Assembly: GCA_009777725.1 (NCBI GenBank)
Contig: WRLG01000003.1
Location: 62,001 to 126,000, forward strand
Direction of reading: 5' to 3'
DNA: 64,000 nucleotides
Source of the DNA: Oscillospiraceae bacterium
GTDB taxonomy: Bacteria > Bacillota > Clostridia > Oscillospirales > Ruminococcaceae
This document shows, one piece after another, positions 43,722-52,963 of the stretch. The translations under genes and the position numbers were made by a program. The notes under the pieces are model-generated. The model worked only from the letters and a program-made list of their open reading frames with translations. It ran no database searches and was not told the origin of the DNA. Position 1 is the first letter of the stretch. The number at the start of each line of letters is the position of its first letter.

Positions 43722-44210
43722 ATGAAAGTATCGGGAACAACTCATCAATACGGCGACAATGTTGATACAGACGTGATTATCCCTGCGCGGTATCTTAATA
43801 CCGCCGACCCGAAGGAGCTTGCCGCTCATTGCATGGAGGACATTGACTCTGACTTTGCGGCTAATGTTAAAGCCGGCGATATAATAGCCGCAGGGCAGAA
43901 TTTCGGCTGCGGTTCTTCCCGCGAGCACGCGCCCTTGGCTATAAAGGCAAGCGGTGTTTCCTGCGTTATAGCCTCCACCTTTGCCAGAATTTTTTACCGC
44001 AATTCAATTAATATCGGGCTTCCGATTTTAGAATGTGAGGAAGCCGCCGCAGGGATTGAAAACGGAAACCAAGTTGAGGTTAACTTTGATACGGGAGTGA
44101 TTACCAATAAAACCAAAAACGAAACCTATCAAGCCGAGCCTTTTCCGCAGTTTATAAAGGATATTATTCATGCGGGCGGGTTGCTTAATTCGATTGGAGG
44201 AGCATTATGA
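43722..44210 (+). CDS. leuD: 3-isopropylmalate dehydratase, small subunit
   Basis: A 162-residue swivel-domain protein ([30 protein letters not shown]). Partner of LeuC. Starts 7 bases after the ECF gene and overlaps leuB by four bases. Confidence 0.95.
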   Translation: MKVSGTTHQYGDNVDTDVIIPARYLNTADPKELAAHCMEDIDSDFAANVKAGDIIAAGQNFGCGSSREHAPLAIKASGVSCVIASTFARIFYRNSINIGLPILECEEAAAGIENGNQVEVNFDTGVITNKTKNETYQAEPFPQFIKDIIHAGGLLNSIGGAL

Positions 44211-45289
44211 ATAAAAAAATAGCCGTTATTCGGGGCGATGGGATAGGTCCTGAAATTACAGAGGAAGCTTTAAAGGTTTTAAATGAAATTTGCCGCAAAT
44301 TCGGTCATTCGTTTGAATATACCGATGTCTTAATGGGCGGTATAGCAATTGATAAAGCGGGCACTCCCCTCCCCCAAGAAACGATAGACATCTGCCTTAA
44401 TTCGGATGCAGTGCTTTTGGGGGCGATTGGCGGTCCTAAGTGGGACAGCCTGCCGGGTAACCAACGCCCCGAGGCGGGGCTTTTGGGGTTGCGCGGAGCT
44501 TTGAAGTTATTCGCCAATATCCGCCCCGCCAAATTGCTTGCTCCCTTAGCGTCAGCCTGCCCTTTGAAGCCGGAAATTACAAGTAAAGGCTTAGACCTTG
44601 TCATAGTTCGTGAGCTGACCGGCGGGGTTTATTTTGGGGAAAGAAAGACCTACATTGATGAAAACGGCGCGAAAACCGCGGTAGATTCAATGAAATATTC
44701 CGATTATGAAATTGAAAGAATCTGCAGGACGGCGTTTGAAACAGCAAGGAAGCGCAGGTGTAAAGTACATTCGATTGACAAAGCCAACGTATTGGATTCA
44801 TCTCGTTTATGGCGCGAGATTGCACATAAAACGGCGGAATTATACCCCGATGTTGAATATTTCGATATGCTGGTCGATAATTGCGCTATGCAGTTGGTGC
44901 GGAATCCCGCTCAGTTTGACGTTATCGTTACAGAAAATATGTTCGGTGATATTTTGTCTGATGAAGCTTCTATGCTCACGGGCTCTCTGGGTATGCTCCC
45001 CTCCGCTTCGCAGGGTGACGGCAGTTTCGGATTATACGAGCCTATTCACGGCTCTGCGCCCGATATAGCAGGGCTTAACCAAGCAAACCCCATAGCCACG
45101 ATTCTCTCGGCGGCGATGATGTTAAGGCACTCTTTCGACATGCCGACTGAGGCGGATGCCATTGAGCGCGCTGTTAACACCGTTTTGGAAAAAGGCTACC
45201 GAACAGGCGACATTATGTCGGAGGGGGAAGGCTTAAAGCTTGTTTCCTGCTCGGAAATGGGCGGTTTAATCTGCGGGGAAATAAGATGA
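44207..45289 (+). CDS. leuB: 3-isopropylmalate dehydrogenase
   Basis: A 360-residue NAD-dependent decarboxylating dehydrogenase ([48 protein letters not shown]). It oxidises 3-isopropylmalate to the leucine 2-oxoacid. Overlaps leuD and whiA by four bases each. Confidence 0.95.
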   Translation: MNKKIAVIRGDGIGPEITEEALKVLNEICRKFGHSFEYTDVLMGGIAIDKAGTPLPQETIDICLNSDAVLLGAIGGPKWDSLPGNQRPEAGLLGLRGALKLFANIRPAKLLAPLASACPLKPEITSKGLDLVIVRELTGGVYFGERKTYIDENGAKTAVDSMKYSDYEIERICRTAFETARKRRCKVHSIDKANVLDSSRLWREIAHKTAELYPDVEYFDMLVDNCAMQLVRNPAQFDVIVTENMFGDILSDEASMLTGSLGMLPSASQGDGSFGLYEPIHGSAPDIAGLNQANPIATILSAAMMLRHSFDMPTEADAIERAVNTVLEKGYRTGDIMSEGEGLKLVSCSEMGGLICGEIR

Positions 45290-45918
45290 GGTTGTCATTC
45301 TCCCATGAAGTAAAAAAAGAAATCCGCTCTGCTGCGGAGCAGGAGGGAAATAACGCGGCTTACGCCTCTTTATCGGAGGCGTTTTTGTCGTTCGGCAGTA
45401 TAGCCGAACCGGCTAAGGATTATCATCTTGAATTCACCCCGCCCACTCAAAGCGAGGCTGAAAATTTGCTCAAAACGCTTAACGGCTTCGGCATAACCGC
45501 AGGGCTTACCGAGCGCAAAGGCGCATATGTCGTATACGTCAAAAACAGCGAAGCCATTGAGGATTTTTTAACCATGGCGGGCGCGCCGATGGCGGCGGTA
45601 GAGCTTATGAATGTGAAGATATACAAAGATGTAAGAAACAAGGCAAACCGCATCGCCAACTGCGATACCGCAAATATAGAGCGCACCCTTAAAGCCGCCG
45701 AAAAGCACACGCTGGATATAGAGTATATCTCTAAAACCTCCGGTCTGGGAATCCTGCCGAAAAGCTTAAAGAGCATAGCAAAGCTCCGCCTTGAAAACCC
45801 CGAAATATCCCTGCGGGAATTAGGGGAGCTTTTAGACAAACCATTGAGCAGGTCGGGGGTTAACCATAGGCTTAAAAGGATTTCGGAGATTGCGGAGGGG
45901 CTTAGGAATGGAAGTTAG
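45286..45918 (+). CDS. whiA: Shortened WhiA-like DNA-binding protein
   Basis: A 210-residue WhiA relative; the family is usually about 300-320. It keeps the very N-terminus (LSFSHEVKKEI), the second LAGLIDADG-like lobe (EAFLSFGSIAEPAKDYHLEF) and the C-terminal HTH (SLRELGELLDKPLSRSGVNHRL). About 100 residues of the first lobe are missing. WhiA influences cell division and metabolism in Gram-positives. It sits at the end of the leu operon instead of beside yvcK/rapZ. Confidence 0.85.
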   Translation: MRLSFSHEVKKEIRSAAEQEGNNAAYASLSEAFLSFGSIAEPAKDYHLEFTPPTQSEAENLLKTLNGFGITAGLTERKGAYVVYVKNSEAIEDFLTMAGAPMAAVELMNVKIYKDVRNKANRIANCDTANIERTLKAAEKHTLDIEYISKTSGLGILPKSLKSIAKLRLENPEISLRELGELLDKPLSRSGVNHRLKRISEIAEGLRNGS

Positions 45919-45930
45919 GTGCGGTTAACT

Positions 45931-46341
45931 ATGTGTGGTTTTGATTTGAAGATAACGTACTTGAAAAATGGTTGGGCTGAATTATCGGCGGCAGCCGGCG
46001 GGTCTGATTTAGTTTTATTCTTTGAATATGTCCCTAACGACCCGATATTTGAGTTGCTTGAAAGTGCAATCAAAATCAGCGGTCGAATTGGCTCTGTTCT
46101 TGTTTTTTACAATTGCTCGCAAAGAAACATATTAAAAGTATCATATGTTAATGATACTACCTGCCGCATTGAGGCTGATAACATTCGGGCAGACTTGCCC
46201 GTAAAGGCTTACTGCAGAGCAATTTTACGAATGTTTGATACCTATATTTATCAATATTCGGTTGATGATTATTTAAATAACTGGCTGGGATTTCCAAATA
46301 ATGAATTGGAGAAATTAAGGGCGATATATCACAATTTATGA
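45931..46341 (+). CDS. Hypothetical protein
   Basis: A 136-residue protein, not recognised. A soluble alpha/beta pattern with several hydrophobic strands (SDLVLFFEYV, IGSVLVFYNC) and a helical end (LEKLRAIYHNL). ATG 45931 follows TTAGGTG; a GTG directly after the whiA stop is an alternative start. AT-rich compared with whiA. The 109 bases after it before dnaE hold nothing clear beyond the dnaE binding site. Confidence 0.6.
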   Translation: MCGFDLKITYLKNGWAELSAAAGGSDLVLFFEYVPNDPIFELLESAIKISGRIGSVLVFYNCSQRNILKVSYVNDTTCRIEADNIRADLPVKAYCRAILRMFDTYIYQYSVDDYLNNWLGFPNNELEKLRAIYHNL

Positions 46342-46450
46342 TATGATGCGGTAATAATTATGAGCGGGTTTGAAATTGCAGGGATGATTTTTTTTGGTAT
46401 TGGAACACGGTATAGAGTAAATTTTATAAATAATCGGGGAATGGGTAAAT

Positions 46451-49400
46451 ATGAATAACTTTGTCCATCTTCATGTTCACAGTGAATACAGCCTTTTGGA
46501 CGGGGCTTGCAGAATCGGGGAGCTTGTTTCTAAGGTAAAGGAACTGGGGCAAGCCGCCGTCGCCGTTACCGACCACGGCTCAATGCATGCGGCTGTAGAA
46601 TTTTACAGGGCGGCTAAAAATCAAGGTGTTAAGCCGATTATCGGCTGTGAAGTTTATGTAGCGCCGCGCTCGCGGTTTTCAAAGGTTCACGGCTTGGACA
46701 ATAAGCCTTACCATCTCACCCTGCTTTGTAAAGATATTCAAGGCTATCATCATTTAATTAAGCTTGTTTCTCTTTCTTATATTGAGGGGTTTTACAGTAA
46801 GCCTCGCGTTGATGTTGAGCTTTTGGAGCGTTATAACGGCGGGCTGATTGCGCTATCCGGCTGTATTGCGGGCGAAATCCCGCGTTTACTGCAAAGCGGT
46901 GATTACAATGCGGCTAAAGCGACCGCGCTTAAATATAAAGACATTTTCGGCGCGGATTATTATATAGAAGTGCAAAACCACGGAATGAGGGAAGAGCTGA
47001 ATATCCTCCCCCTGCTCTATAGGCTTTCAAACGAGCTTCATATCCCCCTTGCCGCGGCAAACGACGCGCATTATATAGAAAGAACCGATTCAAAGGTTCA
47101 TGAAGTTTTGCTTGCCATACAGACCAACACGGTTTTGGGCGAGCCTAACGGCATGAGCTTTCCTAATGATGAGTTTTATATAAAATCCACGGCTCAAATG
47201 AATGAGCTTTTCAAAAACGCGCCGTCCGCCGTATTAAATACGGTTAAAATAGCGGACATGTGCAATGTTGAGCTTGAATTCGGTAAGCTGAAACTGCCGC
47301 GATTTACGGCAGGGGTTCAGCTTACGGGCGGCAATACGGAGCTTTTCAAAAAACTTTGTTACGATGGCATGTATGACAAGTACGGCGCGCCCTCTAAAGA
47401 GATTATCGACAGAATGAATTTTGAAACAGGTATCATTATTAAAATGGGGTATACCGATTATTTTCTTATCGTATGGGATTTTATAAGATTTGCAAAGGAA
47501 AACCAAATCCCGGTCGGACCGGGCAGGGGCTCGGGCGCGGGAAGCCTTGCGGCTTACTGCATGGGGATTACGGGGGTTGACCCTATTCAGCATAACCTTT
47601 TGTTTGAAAGATTTTTAAACCCCGAGCGGATTTCGATGCCGGATTTTGATATAGATTTCTGCCATGAAAACAGGCATAGAGTTATCGAGTATGTTATAGA
47701 AAAATACGGGCGCGAACATGTAGCTCAGATTATAACTTTCGGCACTATGGCGGCGCGCGGCTCTGTGCGCGATGTGGCGCGGGTTATGAATATCCCCTAT
47801 AAAACGGCTGACAGGGTGGCAAAAATGCTCCCCTACGGCGCAAACGTCACCCTTGCTCACGCGCTTAAAGAAAATGAGGCTTTACGCGCGCTTTACACAT
47901 CCGATGAAAAGGTTCGCGCGGTAATAGACACGGCTAAAAAGCTTGAAGGTATGCCGCGCCATGCTTCAACCCACGCGGCAGGCGTGGTTATCGCTGATGC
48001 GCCTATCAGCGATTATGTTCCCGTGCAAAAAAACGATGAATCGGCGGTAACCCAGTACCCTATGGAAATTTTAGAGAGCCTCGGGCTTTTAAAAATGGAT
48101 TTTTTAGGGCTTAGGACGTTAACCGTTATAAGGGACTGCGAATTGGCGGTTAAGCTGAATGAACCAAGCTTTGACATGAACAACATACCGCTTAACGACA
48201 AAAAAACATATTCACTGCTCGGCGCGGGAAATACAATTGGAGTTTTTCAGTTTGAAAGCGGCGGAATGAGGCAGGTTTTAGCGCGCTTAAAGCCCGTTTC
48301 AATTGAAGATTTAACCGCCGTTTTAGCATTATACCGCCCCGGACCTATGGACAGCATTCCTAAGTATATCGAAAACAGGCACTCGCCCGAAAAAATCACC
48401 TATAAGCATCCCGCGTTAAAGGATATTTTAAGCGTAACTTACGGCTGTATAGTTTATCAAGAGCAAGTTATGGAAATTTGCCGCAAGCTGGGCGGGTATT
48501 CTTACGGCAGGGCGGATTTGGTGCGGCGGGCTATGTCCAAGAAAAAGGCAGACATGATGGAAAAGGAGCGGGATTTTTTTATAGAGGGGGCTACTACGAA
48601 CGGGCTGGGTAAAGAAGTAGCCGCCGATATATGGAGCGAGATGGCGGGGTTCGCGCATTATGCCTTTAATAAATCCCACGCGGCGGCTTATGCTTATATT
48701 TCCTACAGGACGGCATATTTGAAGGCACATTATTACCGCCCGTACATGGCGGCTCTTATGACAAGTGCGCTTGACCATACAAGCAAGCTCCTTGAATATA
48801 TAAACGACTGCGGGAAAAATAAAATTCGCATTTTACCTCCGTGCGTCAATGAAAGCATGAGCGGGTTTACGGCAGTCGGAGAACAAATTCGCTTTGGGTT
48901 ACTTGCCGTCGGCAATCTGGGACGGGGCGTTATTGATTCTGTTATAAGCGAACGGGAAAAGAGCGGCGGTTTTACCAGTCTGCAAAGCTTTTGCGAGCGC
49001 ATGAAAGGTCAAGGCGTTAACAAAAAGGCGGTTGAGAGCCTTATAAAAAGCGGCGCATTTGACAGCTTCCCGCTTAACCGCCGGCAGATGCTTGAAAATT
49101 ACGAGAGAGTTTTGGATTCCGTAAACGAATCCGCGCCGGGGAAGCTTGAAGGGCAGATTGACTTTTTCGGAAGCTTAAAGGGGCAGGCGAAATCCGAAAT
49201 TATTATAGAAAACGCGCCCGAATATGAGCACAGCGTTTTACTGGAAATGGAAAAAGAGGTTCTGGGCATGTACGCTTCGGGACATCCCTTGCGCGAACTG
49301 GAGCCGTATGCGCGGGCGCGGAAAACGCGGAGCGCGTATGAGATGAACTCCGGCGAGGGGATTTATAAAGACGGCGATGCGGTTTCGATGGTTTGCATAG

Positions 49401-49876
49401 TCAGGGGCGTTAAAAACTATACCGCAAAATCGGGCGGGAAGATGCTTTTTTTGCGGCTTGAAGATATGAGCGGTGAAATCGAGGGAATCGTTTTCCCCGA
49501 GCTTAACCTTGCGGCGGGCAGTTTATTTAAAAAGGGTGAAATACTTTTTATAACCGCTAAAATATCGTTTAAGGACGATGAGCCTAAGCTTATTATCGAT
49601 ACCGTCTTAACCGAGGCGCAGTTTAAAGCCGCTTGCGAAAGAATGAGCATATATATTAAGTGCAAAAGCAGCGATATGTATATTCAACAAAATATACTGA
49701 ATATACTGAATAATGCCAAAAAAAGTGAATATTCGGGGGCAGGACAGCTTTTTCTTTATCTTTACGATATTGATAAGAGGGTTAAATCCAAGGGGCTTGC
49801 AGGGGTAAAAATAAGCGCGGAGCTTTTGAGCTCTTTGGCTGACATTGCAGGGGCTGACCATGTGGCGTTGGCATAA
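46451..49876 (+). CDS. dnaE: DNA polymerase III alpha subunit DnaE
   Basis: A 1141-residue C-family polymerase: PHP domain (FVHLHVHSEYSLLDG at the start), catalytic aspartates in SMPDFDIDFCHENR, fingers and a C-terminal OB domain (IEGIVFPELN). It acts in replication, alongside PolC in Bacillota, initiating or repairing strands. Starts after GGGGAATGGG. Full length. Confidence 0.96.
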   Translation: MNNFVHLHVHSEYSLLDGACRIGELVSKVKELGQAAVAVTDHGSMHAAVEFYRAAKNQGVKPIIGCEVYVAPRSRFSKVHGLDNKPYHLTLLCKDIQGYHHLIKLVSLSYIEGFYSKPRVDVELLERYNGGLIALSGCIAGEIPRLLQSGDYNAAKATALKYKDIFGADYYIEVQNHGMREELNILPLLYRLSNELHIPLAAANDAHYIERTDSKVHEVLLAIQTNTVLGEPNGMSFPNDEFYIKSTAQMNELFKNAPSAVLNTVKIADMCNVELEFGKLKLPRFTAGVQLTGGNTELFKKLCYDGMYDKYGAPSKEIIDRMNFETGIIIKMGYTDYFLIVWDFIRFAKENQIPVGPGRGSGAGSLAAYCMGITGVDPIQHNLLFERFLNPERISMPDFDIDFCHENRHRVIEYVIEKYGREHVAQIITFGTMAARGSVRDVARVMNIPYKTADRVAKMLPYGANVTLAHALKENEALRALYTSDEKVRAVIDTAKKLEGMPRHASTHAAGVVIADAPISDYVPVQKNDESAVTQYPMEILESLGLLKMDFLGLRTLTVIRDCELAVKLNEPSFDMNNIPLNDKKTYSLLGAGNTIGVFQFESGGMRQVLARLKPVSIEDLTAVLALYRPGPMDSIPKYIENRHSPEKITYKHPALKDILSVTYGCIVYQEQVMEICRKLGGYSYGRADLVRRAMSKKKADMMEKERDFFIEGATTNGLGKEVAADIWSEMAGFAHYAFNKSHAAAYAYISYRTAYLKAHYYRPYMAALMTSALDHTSKLLEYINDCGKNKIRILPPCVNESMSGFTAVGEQIRFGLLAVGNLGRGVIDSVISEREKSGGFTSLQSFCERMKGQGVNKKAVESLIKSGAFDSFPLNRRQMLENYERVLDSVNESAPGKLEGQIDFFGSLKGQAKSEIIIENAPEYEHSVLLEMEKEVLGMYASGHPLRELEPYARARKTRSAYEMNSGEGIYKDGDAVSMVCIVRGVKNYTAKSGGKMLFLRLEDMSGEIEGIVFPELNLAAGSLFKKGEILFITAKISFKDDEPKLIIDTVLTEAQFKAACERMSIYIKCKSSDMYIQQNILNILNNAKKSEYSGAGQLFLYLYDIDKRVKSKGLAGVKISAELLSSLADIAGADHVALA

Positions 49877-49884
49877 CGGACATA

Positions 49885-49918
49885 GAGAAGCCCTCTTTTA
49901 TAAAAAGAGGGCTTCTTA
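49885..49918 (+). terminator. Terminator after dnaE
   Basis: AGAAGCCCTCTTTT (49886-49899) pairs with AAAAGAGGGCTTCT across a short loop. The symmetrical T- and A-rich ends let it work in both directions. Confidence 0.85.
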
Positions 49919-50018
49919 TAATCGGACAATATACGTACACCTAAAAATGATATTTTACACCGCTTTGCTTCATAATCTCATTTGCCATATGACGCGATTT
50001 TATTTTCATATTCAGCCA

Positions 50019-50225
50019 TTAGCCATACGCCCTTTCGTGACGCTCTGATTTAAAGAACAACGGAATATTGGCTTCCTTGATTAAATCTGTTACCGCATAG
50101 CGAACACGCTCAACTAAAGCATCGTAAGACCCCGATTCTAAAATCAAACCCGGAATATCATCGCTTGTAGCTATCCATACGGCGGCTTCGGAATCCCAGC
50201 TAAGGTTTACAATACGTTCCGGCAC
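50019..50225 (-). CDS. DUF1902/HicB-like antitoxin-type protein
   Basis: A 68-residue protein with IVNLSWDSEAAVWIATSDDIPGL, the partial RNase-H-like fold of HicB/DUF1902 proteins. The GTG start lies 7 bases after AAAGGGGG. It follows a BrnT-type toxin and its antitoxin on the same strand with no HicA toxin nearby, so it may be an orphan or a third component. Confidence 0.75.
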   Translation of the reverse strand: MPERIVNLSWDSEAAVWIATSDDIPGLILESGSYDALVERVRYAVTDLIKEANIPLFFKSERHERAYG

Positions 50226-50258
50226 AATAAAACCCCCTTTCAAAAGCCGATAAGCTTC

Positions 50259-50465
50259 TTAATCATGTTCCCGTATTCCTTGCGCCGCAACTTTCAAACA
50301 GCGGCGCATGACGGCTTCGGGAGTTTCGTCATTTGTCCTTGCAACCTCTTCAAAGGTCGCGTAATCCGAACGCCTTATAACCACGGTAACTTCTTTATTC
50401 AGCTTCTCGTAAAATGGGTTTCTTATAGCTCCTTTAAGGTCATCAACGGTGTATTCAGCTTTCAT
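50259..50465 (-). CDS. Putative antitoxin partner of BrnT
   Basis: A 68-residue protein (EVTVVIRRSDYATFEEVARTNDETPEAVMRRCLKVAAQGI) with a ribbon-helix-helix-like strand-helix-helix order. It occupies the antitoxin position directly after the toxin gene and overlaps it by 11 bases. ATG 50465 follows GAGGAGGG. The sequence is not obviously classic BrnA. Confidence 0.65.
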   Translation of the reverse strand: MKAEYTVDDLKGAIRNPFYEKLNKEVTVVIRRSDYATFEEVARTNDETPEAVMRRCLKVAAQGIREHD

Positions 50466-50751
50466 AAAAACCCTCCTCATAGAATTTAATCTCTCGCTTA
50501 GTTGCTCGCCTTGCTGATATTATACGAATAATATCGCCATTATCACCTCTATGACAATGACAAACAGTAAGCTTTTTCTCAAGGTCTTCTGTAATTCCAA
50601 TTACAATAAACCTTTCCTCACCTACAGAGTGAGACTTATCCGGGGCATAAACAGCGTTTATATCGTCAAACACAGTTTCAGCTTCTTCAAAGGTAACCTT
50701 GTGTTTATTAAAATTAGATTTATTTTTTTGGGGGTCCCATTCAAATATCAA
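50455..50751 (-). CDS. brnT: BrnT-family ribonuclease toxin
   Basis: A 98-residue protein with the family pattern FEWDPQKNKSNFNKHKVTFEEA near the start and IIRIISARRATKREIKFYEE at the end. BrnT toxins are RelE-fold ribonucleases that arrest growth when the antitoxin is lost. The TTG start lies 9 bases after AAAGGAG. Confidence 0.88.
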   Translation of the reverse strand: MIFEWDPQKNKSNFNKHKVTFEEAETVFDDINAVYAPDKSHSVGEERFIVIGITEDLEKKLTVCHCHRGDNGDIIRIISARRATKREIKFYEEGFYES

Positions 50752-50821
50752 GGCTTATTACTCCTTTAAAAATTTTAATGGTGATTAACTAGGGGGCATC
50801 ATTAGCCGAGCTATTAACCTA

Positions 50822-50850
50822 ATAATATCATAATTTTATATAACTGTCAA
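50822..50850 (-). promoter_or_regulatory. Promoter of the toxin-antitoxin operon
   Basis: On the minus strand TTGACA (50845-50850), 17 bases, TATTAT (50822-50827). Confidence 0.8.
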
Positions 50851-50889
50851 GATTTTATAAATAAAATTAAATAAAATCCGGCAAAAATA

Positions 50890-50918
50890 TAGACAATTAC
50901 GACGGAATATTGTATAAT
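50890..50918 (+). promoter_or_regulatory. Promoter of the ABC-F gene
   Basis: TAGACA (50890-50895), 17 bases, TATAAT (50913-50918). It rules out translation starting as early as 50918. Confidence 0.75.
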
Positions 50919-50980
50919 TGAATTATATTAAGAAGCGAACGTCCATGAACATAATAAAAAATTACGGGAAGAATCTGAAA

Positions 50981-52942
50981 ATGCTGATAGCTCTTGAAAA
51001 TATAAGTAAAATTTGGGGCGGCGCGCTTGTTCTCAACCGCGCCGCACTGACAATAGAGGACGGAGACCGCATCGGGCTAATCGGGGCTAACGGGTGCGGT
51101 AAATCCACGCTTTTAAATATTATTGCAGGGCGGGTACACCCCGAAAAGCTCCCCGAGCCGGATACGGAGCGAATTAACCGCCGGAAAAATGCCGTTATAG
51201 GCTTTTTAGAGCAAAATTCCGGGTTAGAACGCGATTGCACCGTTATTGAAGAGGTCAGAGGCGTATTCCGCGAACTGCTTGTTACAGCAGAACGGCTGAG
51301 GGAGCTCGAACGCCTTATGTCAAGCTCTGATTTGCGTGGCAATGAAAAAGAATTTGCGGCTATTCAAGAGGAATATTCCTCTAAATCAGCTTATTTTGAA
51401 GCGAACGATGGCTACCTGATTGACGTGAATATAAGCAAAATCTTAAACGGCATGAGCTTTCCGCCCGATACCTACGATAGGGTTATATCCACTTTAAGCG
51501 GCGGCGAAAAAACGCGGCTTGCCTTGGCGAAACTTTTGCTTGAAAGCCCCGACCTGCTCATTTTAGACGAGCCTACAAACCACTTGGATTTTAACACCGT
51601 TATCTGGCTTGAGGATTTTCTGCGCGATTATAAAGGCGCGTTACTTATCGTTTCTCACGACCGCTATTTTTTGGATAGGCTTTGCAATTCAATCTGTGAA
51701 ATTGAGCGGGGCGTTTTGCGGCGGTTTAAAGGGAATTATACGGCGTTCACCATTCAAAAGAAAGCGTTGATTACAAGGCAACTTAAAGAATATGAAGCGC
51801 AAGCCGCTGAAATGGCGCGGCTTAAAGAATATGTCGATAAAAACATCGTCCGCGCCTCTACCTCAAATATGGCTAAAAGCCGACAGAAAAAGCTGGAGGC
51901 ATTGGAAGCCGAAGCTGTGCCGAAGCCGGTTATTCACAATAGAACCTCTAAAATCAAATTTGAATATGACAGAATCCCCCCGCTTGACATTCTTGAAGTA
52001 AAGAATATTGATATTGCAGTCGGCGAGGGGACGGAGCGCGTTACCCTTGCGGAATCGCTGTCATTCAGCATAAGGCGGGGCGAAAAGCTTGGTGTTATCG
52101 GGGCGAACGGGACGGGGAAATCCTCTTTGCTGAAAATTCTTCAGCGCGTACTCCCCTGCTCGCGCGGCAGTATTGAATGGGCGCGGAATGTCAAAATATC
52201 TTATTTTGACCAAGAGTTTGCACGCCTTAATCCCAAAGATACCGTTATGAATGCCGTTCATAAACTGCACCCCTCTATGACGGAGAATGCTGTCCGCTCC
52301 ATTTTGGGGCTGGTAAGAATCAGCGGCGAAAATGTGTTTAAGCGGGTCGGCGTTATTTCGGGCGGCGAAAAGGTTAAACTTTGCTTTGCTTTGATGATGC
52401 TGGAGCGCGGTAATGTTCTGCTGTTGGACGAGCCTACAAACCACTTGGATATTGATACCAAGGAGGTTCTTGAACAGGCACTGTATGAATATGACGGCAC
52501 GATTATTTTCGTGTCGCATGACCGATATTTGCTCAACAGGCTTGCAAGCAGAATTCTTGAAATCGCCGAAAGTGCAGTAGAGAGCTATAGCGGCGGATTT
52601 GATGATTATATGAATATAAGGCGCGAGCGGCTTGCCGAAGCGGAGAAAGATAAGTTCTCAGAAAAAGTGCCGGAGGAAAGCTCAAAGCCCGCCGCTCCGA
52701 GCAATCCCCCCTGCCGCAGTAAAGAGCAACGTGCGAACAACGCAAAAAAGCGGCTTCGCATTAAAGAGCTTGAAGCCGCTATTTATGACGCAGAAGAAAA
52801 GATGGCTGCGCTTCAATCGGAAATGTCAACTCCCGAGGTTTGCGCCGATTATATTCTGATGCAGGAAAAATGCGCGCTTTACGAGGAGCTGAAGCAACAG
52901 GCTTCGGATTATACCGATGAATGGGCAGAAATCAGCGATTAG
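50981..52942 (+). CDS. ABC-F family ATPase
   Basis: A 653-residue protein with two ABC domains and no membrane segments. Walker A GANGCGKST and GANGTGKSS; signatures LSGGEKTRLALAKLL and ISGGEKVKLCFALML, both followed by DEPTNHLD. The C-terminal end is a coiled coil. ABC-F proteins act on the ribosome E site; some rescue stalled ribosomes and some give antibiotic protection. ATG 50981 fits the usual start (MLIALENISK) and follows GGGAAG. Type not determined. Confidence 0.92.
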   Translation: MLIALENISKIWGGALVLNRAALTIEDGDRIGLIGANGCGKSTLLNIIAGRVHPEKLPEPDTERINRRKNAVIGFLEQNSGLERDCTVIEEVRGVFRELLVTAERLRELERLMSSSDLRGNEKEFAAIQEEYSSKSAYFEANDGYLIDVNISKILNGMSFPPDTYDRVISTLSGGEKTRLALAKLLLESPDLLILDEPTNHLDFNTVIWLEDFLRDYKGALLIVSHDRYFLDRLCNSICEIERGVLRRFKGNYTAFTIQKKALITRQLKEYEAQAAEMARLKEYVDKNIVRASTSNMAKSRQKKLEALEAEAVPKPVIHNRTSKIKFEYDRIPPLDILEVKNIDIAVGEGTERVTLAESLSFSIRRGEKLGVIGANGTGKSSLLKILQRVLPCSRGSIEWARNVKISYFDQEFARLNPKDTVMNAVHKLHPSMTENAVRSILGLVRISGENVFKRVGVISGGEKVKLCFALMMLERGNVLLLDEPTNHLDIDTKEVLEQALYEYDGTIIFVSHDRYLLNRLASRILEIAESAVESYSGGFDDYMNIRRERLAEAEKDKFSEKVPEESSKPAAPSNPPCRSKEQRANNAKKRLRIKELEAAIYDAEEKMAALQSEMSTPEVCADYILMQEKCALYEELKQQASDYTDEWAEISD

Positions 52943-52963
52943 TAACTGTCCCAAAAAATTTTA

